Shown: positions 46,151 to 56,291 of the stretch, one piece after another
Position numbering within the stretch: position 1 is the first letter of the stretch
How the letters are laid out: each line of letters begins with the position of its first letter
NCBI GenBank assembly: GCA_002786165.1
Contig: PEQK01000013.1
Coordinates: 1-64,000 of the forward strand
DNA: 64,000 nt
DNA from: Legionella sp.
GTDB lineage: Bacteria; Pseudomonadota; Gammaproteobacteria; Legionellales; Legionellaceae
Reading direction: 5' to 3'
The notes under the pieces: model-generated
The model's input: only the letters and a program-made list of their open reading frames with translations
Databases searched by the model: none
Told to the model about the DNA's origin: nothing
Program-made: the position numbers and the translations under genes

Positions 46151-46822
46151 ATGAAAAAAATCACGCTTGGCTTAGGATTATGCCTCTTACACTGCGCCGC
46201 ATCGGCTGTCGCTGGAACAATGGGGGAAGCCTCGACACTGTCTCCTTTTTATGTTGGAGCCTTTGGCGGATATGGTAAAATTAATGGTGCCATCAAAGAT
46301 GATGGTAATTTTGCACAAGGTCGTTTGGCAATCGGCGCCCGCGCCCGTGAGCCTTTTCAGCATATGTTACTCGGCGGAGAACTGGGTATTCAAACCGGTA
46401 ATACCATGCGTTTGAGCTCATCTGATACCGTATTAGACCTGTCAGGGAATCTGCCTTTTCAGTCGACCCTAAAACCTGTATTAGACGCTTTAGTTACCCT
46501 TAAATTCCAAGTACAGCCTGAGTCGCCCTTCGCGGTTATTTTAAAAGGTGGTATAGCGTTTAGACAGCTACAACTCAATGATAGGACCTCGATTTCAGAC
46601 AGTGTCTCAACTGTCAATGGAGAGTTTCAAGCCGGACTAGGGTATCGAATCACCGAACGCATGCAGCTGACAGCCATGTATCAGGGTATTTATAGCAACA
46701 ATAATGCGAATGTTCAATTTACCAGTGTCGCTGCTGATGATTTTTTTGACATCGGATACACCACCATATCTCGTATTCCAACCCAACAAGCTGGATTTTT
46801 GGGCATAGAATATACATTCTAA
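46151..46822 (+). CDS. Outer-membrane beta-barrel protein
   Basis: Protein of 223 residues with a clear signal peptide (cleavage after SAVAG-type sequence near residue 22). Alternating strands begin FYVGAFGGYGKINGA and end in a C-terminal aromatic (FLGIEYTF), which is typical of OmpA/OmpW-like eight-strand barrels and of small Legionella porin-like proteins. Function unknown. ATG 46151 is preferred to the start 5 codons upstream because it opens directly on the signal peptide. Confidence 0.75.
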   Translation: MKKITLGLGLCLLHCAASAVAGTMGEASTLSPFYVGAFGGYGKINGAIKDDGNFAQGRLAIGARAREPFQHMLLGGELGIQTGNTMRLSSSDTVLDLSGNLPFQSTLKPVLDALVTLKFQVQPESPFAVILKGGIAFRQLQLNDRTSISDSVSTVNGEFQAGLGYRITERMQLTAMYQGIYSNNNANVQFTSVAADDFFDIGYTTISRIPTQQAGFLGIEYTF

Positions 46823-46856
46823 ATATACAGGACTTTTATAGACAAGGAAGCATCGA

Positions 46857-47564
46857 ATGACAATACTTAAAAAAACCATGATGGGCGCTTTATTGGCATC
46901 ACAATTTTTGCTCCATGCCAATATTGGGCATGCCGTAAGTCCAAGTTTCACAGGATCCACCTCTATACATCATATCCAAAAAGCACTTTCTTTTATCCGA
47001 ACAAACAAAATCAGTTTGACTGGGGTATGTAGTGGCGATTTGGGCCGTGCGGGAGGTGGATGCGCTATAACGCCACTCAGCATTTTATATTGGGAAGAAT
47101 TAATTCGTGCAATTCCATTAACTTCAGCCATAGGCTTAGATGGTCCCGGATCAGTAGCACCTGGCAGTGAATCGCCCTATGTTTCTCTAAATGAAAGAAG
47201 CCTACTATTATTCAGTAGGCTTGCTAACGCCAATGCAGATGTGGGTGGACCAACTATTGGATATAATGGACCAGCAGGAACTTATATTGCCGTGATAATG
47301 TTTACTGAACGAGGATTCATATATGAACCAAGAGTTGATGTTGGCGGCAATTTTTTGAGCGTTGGATACTTGAGTGTGCCAACAGGAAGCACCACCGCCT
47401 ATAGCCCTGTATCTGTTTTTTCGCCAATAGCGACAGCAGCAGCTAGAGGCAAGTATTATTTCCTTGTGGCAGGCTATAGGATTGATGGAGCTGGGTTGGT
47501 TCAACCTGTAAAAATCGAGCCACGTTTTATCACTATCGTGGGCACTGGCTGGGACAACCCCTAG
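46857..47564 (+). CDS. Secreted hypothetical protein
   Basis: Protein of 235 residues with a signal peptide (MMGALLASQFLLHANIGHA). The mature part is Gly/Ser/Pro-rich and strand-forming (GPAGTYIAVIMFTERGFIYE, VDVGGNFLSVGYLSVPTGS), with two Cys residues early (GVCSGDLGRAGGGC) that may form a disulfide. No family is recognised. It lies 34 nt after the barrel protein and is followed by a strong hairpin, so the two are probably one transcript. Confidence 0.6.
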   Translation: MTILKKTMMGALLASQFLLHANIGHAVSPSFTGSTSIHHIQKALSFIRTNKISLTGVCSGDLGRAGGGCAITPLSILYWEELIRAIPLTSAIGLDGPGSVAPGSESPYVSLNERSLLLFSRLANANADVGGPTIGYNGPAGTYIAVIMFTERGFIYEPRVDVGGNFLSVGYLSVPTGSTTAYSPVSVFSPIATAAARGKYYFLVAGYRIDGAGLVQPVKIEPRFITIVGTGWDNP

Positions 47565-47579
47565 AGATAGCACAACTTA

Positions 47580-47613
47580 CTGACAAATTCTCCCTATTGA
47601 GAGAATTTGTCAG
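47580..47613 (+). terminator. Hairpin after secreted hypothetical gene
   Basis: CTGACAAATTCTC and GAGAATTTGTCAG form a 13-bp perfect stem with an 8-nt loop, 15 nt after the stop. The following sequence reaches a T-run (ATTTTT) only about 14 nt later, so it is a strong hairpin with an imperfect tail. It also lies before the convergent UPF0114 gene. Confidence 0.6.
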
Positions 47614-47645
47614 TCTCCCAATTTTTACAGGATCATTTGGCCAAA

Positions 47646-48173
47646 CTAATCCGTTTCTCTCAATAATCGATTCGTAAAAGCAATCGTCAAAGCAGAGACC
47701 AATAACGTCACATGAATCGCAACTTGCCAGCCAATTGCATCATTCGGAAGTTTGCTTGGCTCAATAAACGTTCGCAACAAATGAATAGAAGAAATCCCTA
47801 TTAATGCCAAGGCAAGTTTGATTTTCATCGCGCCTGCATCAAGATGATCTAACCATTCCGGTTGGTCTGGGTGCTTGTCTAAGTTCAAACTAGCCACAAA
47901 GGTTTCATAGCCGCCCATGATCACCATGATCAACAAATTGGCGATCATCACCACATCAATCAACCCTAGTACGCCTAGCATCAGTGATGTATCACTTAAT
48001 CCATTGATATGAGAAAATAAATCAACCAGCTCTTTGATAAAGTGATATACATATGCGGCCAGGGCACACATGAGCCCCACATATAAAGGCGCTTGTAACC
48101 AACGACTGAAAAAAATCAATTTGGCTAAGTTTTTTCTCACAACTTGAATTTTGAATTTTACTACGGATTTCAT
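47646..48173 (-). CDS. UPF0114 (YqhA-type) membrane protein
   Basis: Inner-membrane protein of about 175 residues with four hydrophobic segments. LIDVVMIANLLIMVIMGGYE, WLDHLDAGAMKIKLALALIG and SSIHLLRTFIE are the recognised blocks of the TIGR00645/UPF0114 family. Function unknown. The ATG at 48173 is chosen; a TTG-initiated frame overlapping the cytochrome c1 end is possible. It is last in the petABC transcript direction. Confidence 0.88.
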   Translation of the reverse strand: MKSVVKFKIQVVRKNLAKLIFFSRWLQAPLYVGLMCALAAYVYHFIKELVDLFSHINGLSDTSLMLGVLGLIDVVMIANLLIMVIMGGYETFVASLNLDKHPDQPEWLDHLDAGAMKIKLALALIGISSIHLLRTFIEPSKLPNDAIGWQVAIHVTLLVSALTIAFTNRLLRETD

Positions 48174-48202
48174 GCTGTCTACTTTACAGAATTTGGATGT
48201 AA

Positions 48203-48832
48203 TTATCTTATCATTCGCAGCCAAAACAGCAAAGCGAATAGCGCGAAAAAACCTGCCACTAACACACCTAAGCGGGAACGCACCAAAACGGAGGGGTCTG
48301 ATGCATACTCTAAAAATTCGACGATATCCGCCACTACCATTGTAAACGCTTGCTCGGACAACTCATCATGCATGGACTCTAGAACATTTGGCATCATCAC
48401 CTGCGGAAACATCGTGTTGGACACCCCAAAAACACGGGTATGATCTGAATAAAACCCTTGTAAATAAGCCATCAACCAAGCAGAACCGCGTTGTCGATGA
48501 ATAAGCGACAAATCCGGCGGTACTTTACCAAACCAGGTTGTTGCATCCTGGGTGGCCATGGAAGTTTGAGGCCAAGTTTTTGTAACCTCCATGGTAGGCA
48601 ACACCAACCGATCATCCAAGCGCACGACTAAACTAGGACTCAACTGTAAATCGCTGCTCGTTCGTGACCAAGAAAGATAGCGCAATGCATGGCACCCAGA
48701 ACAATAATTCATAAACACCACTGCACCACGCGTGCGCGAAGGGACAGATGAGGTGCCAGCATGCGCGAATGATCCCCATACCATCAACGCCATTAAGCAA
48801 CCCCCACGCAATAATAGGGTTACCCACGTCAT
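48203..48832 (-). CDS. petC: Cytochrome c1 of the bc1 complex
   Basis: Membrane-anchored c-type cytochrome of 209 residues. It has a signal peptide (MALMVWGSFAHA), haem motif C44-SG-C47-H48, and RYLSWSRTSSDLQ. The axial Met probably lies in NTMFPQVMMPN, and there is a C-terminal anchor (RLGVLVAGFFALFALLFWL). The start overlaps the petB stop by ATGA. It passes electrons from the Rieske centre to cytochrome c. Confidence 0.95.
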   Translation of the reverse strand: MTWVTLLLRGGCLMALMVWGSFAHAGTSSVPSRTRGAVVFMNYCSGCHALRYLSWSRTSSDLQLSPSLVVRLDDRLVLPTMEVTKTWPQTSMATQDATTWFGKVPPDLSLIHRQRGSAWLMAYLQGFYSDHTRVFGVSNTMFPQVMMPNVLESMHDELSEQAFTMVVADIVEFLEYASDPSVLVRSRLGVLVAGFFALFALLFWLRMIR

Positions 48833-50040
48833 ACTGCGATCCGTTTTGGCAACAAACGAACTGATTCCAATCGAGTGTAAAACGGCATACATAAAAAATA
48901 AGCAAAATACAGCGCCGTTGCCATTTGTGCAATCAATTGCTTCCAGTAGGTCAGTTCACAGGTTCCCAGATAACCAAGCGTCATAAAGCTCATCACCATC
49001 AGCACCAATGCCATGCGTGAATAAGTTCCTTTATAACGCATGGAACGCACTGAACTGCGATCCAACCAGGGCATGAAAAACAAAACCCCCATGGCAGACA
49101 ACATGATAACAATCCCGCCAATCTTGTGTGGAATGGCGCGTAACATCCCATAAAAAGGCGCCATGTACCATAAAGGCGTAATATCCCCTGGTGTCACTAA
49201 TGGATTGGCAGGCTGCGCATTCGCTGGCTCTAAAAAATAGCCCCCTACCGTAGGGATAAAAAAAACAATCGCAAAAAAAATCACTAAAAATATCAAAATA
49301 ACGGCGATATCTTTCATCACATAATAAGGATAAAAAGGTCGACCATCCATGGGATGTCCTTGAGCATCAAGATGCTCGTTGATGTCGATCCCATCTGGAT
49401 TAGAAGAGCCGACATGATGCAATGCCACCACATGTAAATAAGAAAATAATACAATCAACAATGGCATACCTACAACATGGAGTGCAAAAAATCGCTGCAG
49501 CGTGGCTTGCCCCACACCGTAGTCCCCGCGCACCCAAGTCATCACAGTATCGCCGATATACGGAATCGCCCCGAATAAAGAGGTCATCACTTGTGCGCCC
49601 CAATAGGATAATTGCCCCCAAGGCAGTAAATAGCCAAAAAATCCTTCCATCAATAAAATAAGAAACAAGAATACCCCTAGCAACCATACCAGCTCTCTGG
49701 GTTTTTGATAGGATCCATACAATAATCCGCGAAAAATATGAACATACATAACGATGAAAAAAGCAGACGCGCCGGTTGTATGCATATATCGAATCAACCA
49801 GCCATAATTCACGTCTCGCATGATAAGCTCAATCGATTGAAACGCATCGTGTACAGTTGGCGTATAAAAAAATGTTAACCACAACCCAGTGAGGAGTTGA
49901 TTGCCCAAGACAACTAAAGCCAATGCACCAAAACAGTAATACAGATTTAAATTTTTAGCGACATAATAGTGTGTGAAATAGCGTTTCCAAAACGTTACCA
50001 TCGGAAAACGAGCCGCAAACCAATTCTTTTGTGTGCTCAT
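48829..50040 (-). CDS. petB: Cytochrome b of the bc1 complex
   Basis: Inner-membrane di-haem protein of 403 residues with eight or so membrane helices. It has GWLIRYMHTTGASAFFIVMYVHIFRG with haem His, GFFGYLLPWGQLSYWGAQV (Qo site), FFALHVVGMPLL, and an ITPLWYMAPFYGMLRAIP stretch holding the PEWY-like position (here PLWY rather than PEWY). The start overlaps petA by 4 nt. Confidence 0.95.
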   Translation of the reverse strand: MSTQKNWFAARFPMVTFWKRYFTHYYVAKNLNLYYCFGALALVVLGNQLLTGLWLTFFYTPTVHDAFQSIELIMRDVNYGWLIRYMHTTGASAFFIVMYVHIFRGLLYGSYQKPRELVWLLGVFLFLILLMEGFFGYLLPWGQLSYWGAQVMTSLFGAIPYIGDTVMTWVRGDYGVGQATLQRFFALHVVGMPLLIVLFSYLHVVALHHVGSSNPDGIDINEHLDAQGHPMDGRPFYPYYVMKDIAVILIFLVIFFAIVFFIPTVGGYFLEPANAQPANPLVTPGDITPLWYMAPFYGMLRAIPHKIGGIVIMLSAMGVLFFMPWLDRSSVRSMRYKGTYSRMALVLMVMSFMTLGYLGTCELTYWKQLIAQMATALYFAYFLCMPFYTRLESVRLLPKRIAV

Positions 50041-50654
50041 GGTACATCCTCCCCAAGCCTAATCAGATGATCGCTCACAAATCGATACAAGGGAACTTCT
50101 AAATTAATCGGTGCCGGCACATGTCGATACACTCGACCTGCCAAATCAAATTTTGATCCATGACAAGGGCAATAAAACCCACCGTTATCTCGAAAAAACA
50201 TTGGATCTTGAGGTTTATACTGAGGAATGCAGCCCAAATGGGTACAAACTCCGACTACCACCAGGTATTCTGGCCGTTTTGAGCGCCAGTCATTTTGAGC
50301 AAATACAGGTTGTTGCTGGACCAAAGAATGGGGATCGCGCAATTCATCATTTGCTTGTTGTAGTTGTGCCAACATATCTGGTGTACGGCGAATAATCCAA
50401 ATTGGCTTGCCACGCCACATCACCGTCATTTGTTGCCCTGGTAGCAAAGCGCTCACATCCACATCTAAGGGACCATTTGACTCTAGAATTGTACGATTGG
50501 GCTTTAACGAAGAGATAAAGGGAAACAAAGCACCTACAACACCTACACATCCCAATACACGCAGACTAGTAGTCAAAAAGTGTCGACGTTCAGAATCTAT
50601 AGGGTCTTTCGCAGTGCAATGTGCACAGTTTTGGTGAGGGTGATTTTCTGACAA
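50037..50654 (-). CDS. petA: Rieske iron-sulfur subunit of the bc1 complex
   Basis: [2Fe-2S] protein of 205 residues. A twin-Arg-like N-terminus (SERRHFLTTSLRVLGCVGVVG) provides Tat-dependent insertion. The cluster boxes CTHLGC and CPCHGSKFD are intact. An unusual extra CAHC lies at residues 10-13, before the Tat motif. First gene of petABC; the rpsI terminator lies just upstream. Confidence 0.95.
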   Translation of the reverse strand: MSENHPHQNCAHCTAKDPIDSERRHFLTTSLRVLGCVGVVGALFPFISSLKPNRTILESNGPLDVDVSALLPGQQMTVMWRGKPIWIIRRTPDMLAQLQQANDELRDPHSLVQQQPVFAQNDWRSKRPEYLVVVGVCTHLGCIPQYKPQDPMFFRDNGGFYCPCHGSKFDLAGRVYRHVPAPINLEVPLYRFVSDHLIRLGEDVP

Positions 50655-50723
50655 TCGTTGATCCTCATAATTTGGTTTTTGCTTCTCCCCTCACAGGGCG
50701 AAAGGAGGCAACGGTAAGGACGT

Positions 50724-50751
50724 AAAAAAAATCCCCTCAGCGAGGGGATTT
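50724..50751 (-). terminator. Rho-independent terminator of rplM-rpsI
   Basis: On the minus strand AAATCCCCTC-GCT-GAGGGGATTT forms a 10-bp stem with a 3-nt loop, followed by a run of about eight T. It lies 51 nt after the rpsI stop and is the clearest intrinsic terminator in the window. Confidence 0.9.
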
Positions 50752-50801
50752 CATAATGCCATTTCGCACATAAACAGCGAAATATAATAGACCAATAATG
50801 A

Positions 50802-51245
50802 TTAACGTTTGGAGTACTGAGTTGCACGACGAGCTTTGTGTAGACCGACTTTTTTACGTTCAACACGACGCGAATCACGAGTTAACAATCCTTTGGCACG
50901 TAACTTCTTGCGGAAAGAATCATCTAAAGGTTCTGAGCCTTCCACCATATCAACTTCGTCGTAAGCAACCAATGCGCGAGCAATCCCTAAACGAATAGCG
51001 CCTGCTTGTCCTGAAATACCGCCGCCAACAACAGTAGCATATACGTCAAAATTACTTAAAGCATCAACCGCTTCTAAAGGCTGACGAATCACCATGCAAG
51101 ATGTTTCACGTCCAAAATATTCAGATAACTCACGTTGATTGACAACGATATTACCTGTGCCTGGGCGTAAGAATACTCGAGCTGATGAACTTTTTCTTCG
51201 ACCAGTACCATAGTATTGTTTGGCTTGTTTTTTTTGAGCGCTCAT
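50802..51245 (-). CDS. rpsI: 30S ribosomal protein S9
   Basis: Ribosomal protein S9, 147 residues, slightly long for the family because of a basic N-terminal lead (SAQKKQAKQ). It has [19 protein letters not shown] and ends [14 protein letters not shown], the P-site tRNA-contacting tail. ATG 51245 has GAGG 7 nt upstream; the ATG two codons earlier is too close to that site. It directly follows rplM. Confidence 0.97.
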   Translation of the reverse strand: MSAQKKQAKQYYGTGRRKSSSARVFLRPGTGNIVVNQRELSEYFGRETSCMVIRQPLEAVDALSNFDVYATVVGGGISGQAGAIRLGIARALVAYDEVDMVEGSEPLDDSFRKKLRAKGLLTRDSRRVERKKVGLHKARRATQYSKR

Positions 51246-51247
51246 AC

Positions 51248-51682
51248 TCATTCCTCAATATCAAGTTGCTTGGGCTGTTGCGCAGCATGAGGATGTTCAC
51301 CGCCAACATAAATTTTAAGCTTGCGATACATATCCCGACCTAATGGATTCTTAGGCAGCATGCCTTTCACAGCACGCTCAAGAATGCGGGCTGGATGCTT
51401 CGCTTGTAGTTTTTCAAACGAAATTTCTTTAATCCCACCAGGAAATCCGGAGTGATTATAATATAATTTGTCTTTAAATTTGCGACCAGTAACTTTTATA
51501 GATTCAACATTGGTCACAACAATATAATCCCCTGTATCAACATGAGGTGTATATTCTGCTTTATGCTTTCCACGTAAACGTTGTGCAATTTCTGAGGCCA
51601 AACGACCTAAAATTTTATTGCTGGCATCAATAATATACCAATCACGTTTGACTTCATGTGCTTTGGCACTAAATGTCTTCAT
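51248..51682 (-). CDS. rplM: 50S ribosomal protein L13
   Basis: Ribosomal protein L13 of 144 residues. It has [37 protein letters not shown], and the signature [21 protein letters not shown]. The start is set at the second in-frame Met (51682), which matches the family N-terminus. rplM-rpsI is the universal order. Confidence 0.97.
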   Translation of the reverse strand: MKTFSAKAHEVKRDWYIIDASNKILGRLASEIAQRLRGKHKAEYTPHVDTGDYIVVTNVESIKVTGRKFKDKLYYNHSGFPGGIKEISFEKLQAKHPARILERAVKGMLPKNPLGRDMYRKLKIYVGGEHPHAAQQPKQLDIEE

Positions 51683-51829
51683 TACCAAACTCCAAAACCA
51701 CCTGGGTTAACCTTTGACCGGCGATTTTAACCAAAACTCGATTAAATCACAAGCGAATATTAATAAAAATTAAAAATAAATCTTAATGAAGACACCAATA
51801 TCTCATTAAGCCCTAACGCTACAAACACT

Positions 51830-52108
51830 TTACAGCTTTTTCTTAAACGTCATGCCTGCTTTAAACGTCACAACTCGTCGCGCAGCAATAGCTGCAGCCT
51901 TGCCGGTTTTCGGATTACGACCTGGACGCTCTGCTTTATCACGTAATTTAAAATTACCAAATCCCGATAATTTAATATGATGCCCAGATGCCAATATGTT
52001 TTTTAATTCCTCAAAAAATTCCTCTACTATCCATTTGGCATCTATTTTTGATAATCCTAAAGCATCAGATAATGACTCACTAATCAACATTTTGCTTAAT
52101 GCACCCAC
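51830..52108 (-). CDS. ihfA: Integration host factor subunit alpha
   Basis: DNA-bending HU/IHF-fold protein of 92 residues. [25 protein letters not shown] is the DNA-binding arm, with the Pro that intercalates DNA. The order pheT-ihfA is conserved in gammaproteobacteria and separates it from HU and IhfB. IHF also governs stage-specific virulence genes in Legionella. Confidence 0.93.
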   Translation of the reverse strand: MGALSKMLISESLSDALGLSKIDAKWIVEEFFEELKNILASGHHIKLSGFGNFKLRDKAERPGRNPKTGKAAAIAARRVVTFKAGMTFKKKL

Positions 52109-52166
52109 TTGTCAATTCCTTTGTTAAATTTGATCGCAACGCTCATTCAGCATTGTTACAACACGG

Positions 52167-54563
52167 TCATACTTCCGTTACAGTGCGTAATACTGCTTGC
52201 ACATCTTTTTCTAAAGCCTCAACAACAGCTGTCATCATGGTATTGATGTCAGCATCCGTCAGTGTGCGTTCGGCATGCTGTAATACCATCCCTAATGCCA
52301 CACTTTTTTTGTGTTCCAATGCCAAGCCACCGCCCGTATATACATCAAACACATAAAATGATTTTAAAATTTTAGGATCCAGTACCCCACGCACCACGGC
52401 TTCTAACGATTCAGCACTGACGGATTCATCCAGCAATAAGGATAAATCTCGTCGAATTTGAGGATACTTAGAAATCGGTTGATATATTATGCGATTTTTT
52501 TCCTGAAAAGAAGAGATCATCAACTCGAACAAAATCACATCAGTGCTTAAATCAAACACATCTAGAAGGCGTGGATGCAGTGCCCCAATCCAACCAATTT
52601 GCTCTGAACCATGCATTATTTTTGCCGTTTTTCCGGGATGCAACGCCGGATGCTCTCCTGTCATAAAACGGATATCATCATGATGTAATGCCGTAAATAA
52701 GGCTTGCAAATCGCCTTTCATATCATAAAAATCATACGTACTGGACTGCTCGGACCAATTAAACTGCCCATACTCTCCCATGATCAAGCCTGCACAACAA
52801 ACTTTTTCTTCAACCTTATCTTGCTCAAGCAAAAATACTTTGCCAGTTTCACATAATTTCAAAGCAGGTTGTTGTCGATGAATATTATGCAGCATCGACG
52901 CTAACAAGCCAGACCATAAGCCCACGCGCATATCCGATAGTTCGGAAGAAATAGGATTCAATAATGATTTGGCCGGCAAATGAGGGTATAAGGTTTGCTG
53001 TAAAGCAGGATCTACGAAACTATAAGAAATAGTCTCACGGTATCCACGATGAGCCAAAAATTGCATGATTTTTGTGGTGACTTGTTCCGAAATGTCGATT
53101 GTTCCAACTTGCATGGTAGAAGGAACAGGTAAGGTTGGAATCCTATCATATCCCACCACACGGATGATTTCCTCTACCAAATCAACATCTAAACGCACAT
53201 CAAACCGATAGGAGGGAATATGAACCAACCAAAGAGAATCGGTGTTTTGAATCACTGTCATGCCCAAGTGTTCTAAAATGGTCTGCATTTTATCTTTAGG
53301 CACATCCATGCCTGATAATCGCATCACTTTATTCGGATCAAATGAAATCTGTATTGGTGTTTCTTGTAAAGATTCTGATTTATTTTGAACAACAGGACCA
53401 ATTTCTCCGCCAACAATACCATGTAATAAAGAGGTCGCCCTCTCAAGGGCCAGGATAGCAAGTTTTGGATCAACCCCACGTTCATAACGATGAGAGGCAT
53501 CCGTTGACAAACCAAAACGGCGTGCAACACCAGCAATCGCAATAGGGTCAAAAAATGCGGATTCTAACCAAATATCTGTAGTATCTGCTTGAACAGCACT
53601 ATACTCACCACCAATGATGCCAGCCATTGCCAACACTTTCTTGTCATCAGCAATCACCATCACCTGTTCATCAAGCACAACGTCTTGACCACCCAGCAAA
53701 GTCAATTGCTCTTCTTTTTGAGCGGGCCGAACGTGGATATTACCTTGAATTTGTTGTCTATCAAAGGCATGCATGGGTTGGCCCAATTCGAGCATCACGT
53801 AATTGAGCACATCAACTACGGGATGACCAGAGCGTAGATCAGCACGTCTTAGTCGTTCTTTTATCCAAAGAGGGGTTGTGGCATGCGGGTTGATGCCTGT
53901 CATGAGACGACCCGTATAAGCAGGGCAAGAAGTCGCAGATATCACCTGCACCTCAAGGATCTCATCATGAGTAACCACGTTTTCAGATGGCTCCAAGGCG
54001 CGCAAAGGCAGTTGATTTAAGGCAGCAACATCTCGTGCTACACCCAAAACACTGAGACAATCGCCTCGATTAGGTGTCACATTGAGATCAAACACATCAT
54101 CATCGAGATTCAAATAATCTCGTAAACTGGTGCCTATAGGAGCATCTTCAGCGAGTTCCATGATGCCTTCTGAACGATCGGTGAGTCCTAGCTCAGTTGC
54201 AGCACACAACATCCCTTGGGATAATTCGCCCCGTAGTTTGGTTTCTTTGATGACCAAATCTCCAGGCAGATGAGCGCCTATTTTGGCAAGAGCGACCAAC
54301 AAGCCAGAGCGTACATTTGTAGCCCCGCACACAACGCGCAGTAGTTGTCCATCTCCAGCATCAACGTCGCATAAGGTCAAACGATCTGCTTGAGGATGAG
54401 GTTGGGCTTGTACTACCTTGGCGACCACCACATGATCAAACTCACCAGCGACGGGGACGACCGCTTCAACTTCAAGCCCTGCCATCGTTAATTGATTCGC
54501 CAAATCTTGGGTCGTCAATGGCGGATTGACCCATTCACGTAACCAGGATTCACTTATTTTCAT
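52167..54563 (-). CDS. pheT: Phenylalanyl-tRNA synthetase beta subunit
   Basis: Protein of 798 residues. It has an N-terminal tRNA-binding domain (VVAKVVQAQPHPQADRLTLC), B3/B4 editing domain (about residues 210-400), B5 and a C-terminal anticodon-binding domain ending LTDADINTMMTAVVEAL. It pairs with PheS to charge tRNA-Phe. It lies 50 nt downstream of pheS. Confidence 0.97.
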   Translation of the reverse strand: MKISESWLREWVNPPLTTQDLANQLTMAGLEVEAVVPVAGEFDHVVVAKVVQAQPHPQADRLTLCDVDAGDGQLLRVVCGATNVRSGLLVALAKIGAHLPGDLVIKETKLRGELSQGMLCAATELGLTDRSEGIMELAEDAPIGTSLRDYLNLDDDVFDLNVTPNRGDCLSVLGVARDVAALNQLPLRALEPSENVVTHDEILEVQVISATSCPAYTGRLMTGINPHATTPLWIKERLRRADLRSGHPVVDVLNYVMLELGQPMHAFDRQQIQGNIHVRPAQKEEQLTLLGGQDVVLDEQVMVIADDKKVLAMAGIIGGEYSAVQADTTDIWLESAFFDPIAIAGVARRFGLSTDASHRYERGVDPKLAILALERATSLLHGIVGGEIGPVVQNKSESLQETPIQISFDPNKVMRLSGMDVPKDKMQTILEHLGMTVIQNTDSLWLVHIPSYRFDVRLDVDLVEEIIRVVGYDRIPTLPVPSTMQVGTIDISEQVTTKIMQFLAHRGYRETISYSFVDPALQQTLYPHLPAKSLLNPISSELSDMRVGLWSGLLASMLHNIHRQQPALKLCETGKVFLLEQDKVEEKVCCAGLIMGEYGQFNWSEQSSTYDFYDMKGDLQALFTALHHDDIRFMTGEHPALHPGKTAKIMHGSEQIGWIGALHPRLLDVFDLSTDVILFELMISSFQEKNRIIYQPISKYPQIRRDLSLLLDESVSAESLEAVVRGVLDPKILKSFYVFDVYTGGGLALEHKKSVALGMVLQHAERTLTDADINTMMTAVVEALEKDVQAVLRTVTEV

Positions 54564-54613
54564 GCTGACCTCATTAGTTCAAGCGGATATTAAAGGACGA
54601 AGAATGACTTTTG

Positions 54614-55630
54614 CTAAAATTGAGCTAAAAATGTCACATCATTTTCGAACATCAAGCGCAAATCATCGATGGTGTAATACAACATTGCAATTCTATCTAT
54701 GCCCATACCAAACGCCCAGCCTTGATACTCGTCAGGAGAAATATTCACAGAGCGCAAAACATTGGGATGCACCATGCCACATCCACCGACTTCAATCCAG
54801 CCTGTGAATTGACAGGTACGACATCCTTTGCCACCACATTGGGTGCACTCAAGATCCATTTCAGCAGAAGGCTCTGTAAATGGAAAATAAGAAGGTCGAA
54901 ATCGAAACGCCAAATCACGCGCAAAGAGTTCAGAAAAAAACTGCTGCAAGATCCCTTTCAATCCAGCCAATGTAGCACTTTGATCAATCAATAAGCCTTC
55001 TATTTGATGAAACATAGGTGTATGGGTCAAGTCAGAATCACAACGATACACGCGACCAGGCGCTATCAAACGCAAAGGAGGTTGCTGTTGCTCCATGATT
55101 CTAATCTGCACAGGAGAAGTATGCGTACGCAACAAAGAACCATCTCCAAAATAGAACGTATCATGCATCGCTCTTGCGGGATGGTGAGAAGGAATATTTA
55201 ATGCTTCAAAATTATAAAAATCGGTTTCAATTTCTGGGCCATCTACAATATCAAAGCCTAGGCGACTGAAGTAATCATTAATTTTATGTTTTATTTGAGA
55301 TACGGGATGAATTGAACCGAATTCATTCGTGCGACCCGATAAAGTCACATCAATAGTTTCTGCATTGAGTTTCGCTTCTAATTCTCGCTCTTTTAAGAAC
55401 GAAAATTTGGCTTCAATACAATCGGTAATATCTCGTTTGACTTGATTGACCACTTGGCCAATAAGCGGTTTTTCTGCCACAGACAAATGAACGACTTGTT
55501 TTAACAAATCAGTCAAACGCCCTTTTTTTCCAAGAAAATCAACCCGAATGGCCTGGAGCGCCGTCAAATCATCGACGTGCTCCACAGCCAAAAAGGCTTC
55601 TTCTTTAAGATGTTCAATATCCTGCTTCAC
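54614..55630 (-). CDS. pheS: Phenylalanyl-tRNA synthetase alpha subunit
   Basis: Catalytic class II subunit of 338 residues. An N-terminal coiled coil precedes [34 protein letters not shown], motif 2 ([14 protein letters not shown]) and motif 3 ([15 protein letters not shown]). It lies 6 nt after rplT in the minus-strand direction. The operon leader often carries attenuation; I saw no leader peptide here. Confidence 0.97.
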   Translation of the reverse strand: MKQDIEHLKEEAFLAVEHVDDLTALQAIRVDFLGKKGRLTDLLKQVVHLSVAEKPLIGQVVNQVKRDITDCIEAKFSFLKERELEAKLNAETIDVTLSGRTNEFGSIHPVSQIKHKINDYFSRLGFDIVDGPEIETDFYNFEALNIPSHHPARAMHDTFYFGDGSLLRTHTSPVQIRIMEQQQPPLRLIAPGRVYRCDSDLTHTPMFHQIEGLLIDQSATLAGLKGILQQFFSELFARDLAFRFRPSYFPFTEPSAEMDLECTQCGGKGCRTCQFTGWIEVGGCGMVHPNVLRSVNISPDEYQGWAFGMGIDRIAMLYYTIDDLRLMFENDVTFLAQF

Positions 55631-55636
55631 CGTGCA

Positions 55637-55993
55637 TCAAACCAAAGCGGATTTGGCTTGTTCTGCAACAGCTGCAAAAGCAAGTTTATCATGAACAGCC
55701 ATATCGGCTAGAACTTTACGATCTAATTCGATACCAGCTTTTTTCAAACCATCAATCAATCGGCTATAGGATAATCCACAAACTCTTGCTTCTGCATTGA
55801 TTCGCACAATCCAAAGCGCACGGAATTGTCGTTTTTTCTGACGACGATCACGGTAAGCATATTGACCAGCTTTGATAACTGCTTGTTTGGCCATACGGTA
55901 AGTACGCGAACGTGCACCGTAATACCCTTTTGCAAGATTCATTACCTTTTTATGACGTGCTTTTGCCGTCACACCACGCTTAACTCTAGGCAT
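55637..55993 (-). CDS. rplT: 50S ribosomal protein L20
   Basis: Ribosomal protein L20 of 118 residues. It has [39 protein letters not shown] and [18 protein letters not shown]. In E. coli L20 represses its own operon by binding the rpmI leader. It lies 12 nt downstream of rpmI. Confidence 0.97.
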   Translation of the reverse strand: MPRVKRGVTAKARHKKVMNLAKGYYGARSRTYRMAKQAVIKAGQYAYRDRRQKKRQFRALWIVRINAEARVCGLSYSRLIDGLKKAGIELDRKVLADMAVHDKLAFAAVAEQAKSALV

Positions 55994-56005
55994 TATTCAC
56001 TCTCC

Positions 56006-56203
56006 TTAACTACCTTGCAACATACGTTTGGCTAAACGCGCGTCACAAAGTTTTAATCGACCAGAAGACACCCGAAGATGCCGCTTTTGTTTAGTTGATT
56101 TTTTTGTCAGGATGTGATTTCTATTAGCAGCTCGGCGTTTGATCGCACCACTTGCAGTTTTACGGAAGCGCTTGCAAGCACCTCTGTGAGATTTTAATTT
56201 TGG
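56006..56203 (-). CDS. rpmI: 50S ribosomal protein L35
   Basis: Ribosomal protein L35 of 65 residues: [20 protein letters not shown], then a typical Lys/Arg-rich middle. The start at 56203 is used; the in-frame ATG 7 codons upstream gives a non-family extension, and GGAG precedes the chosen start. It lies between infC and rplT as usual. Confidence 0.96.
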   Translation of the reverse strand, partial: PKLKSHRGACKRFRKTASGAIKRRAANRNHILTKKSTKQKRHLRVSSGRLKLCDARLAKRMLQGS

Positions 56204-56291
56204 CATAACAAAAAAACTCCGCATTCAATGTAAAAAGACATGATATCTTTTTGGGTATAGGCGCATGCGCAATAACCCTAAAAAAATCACG

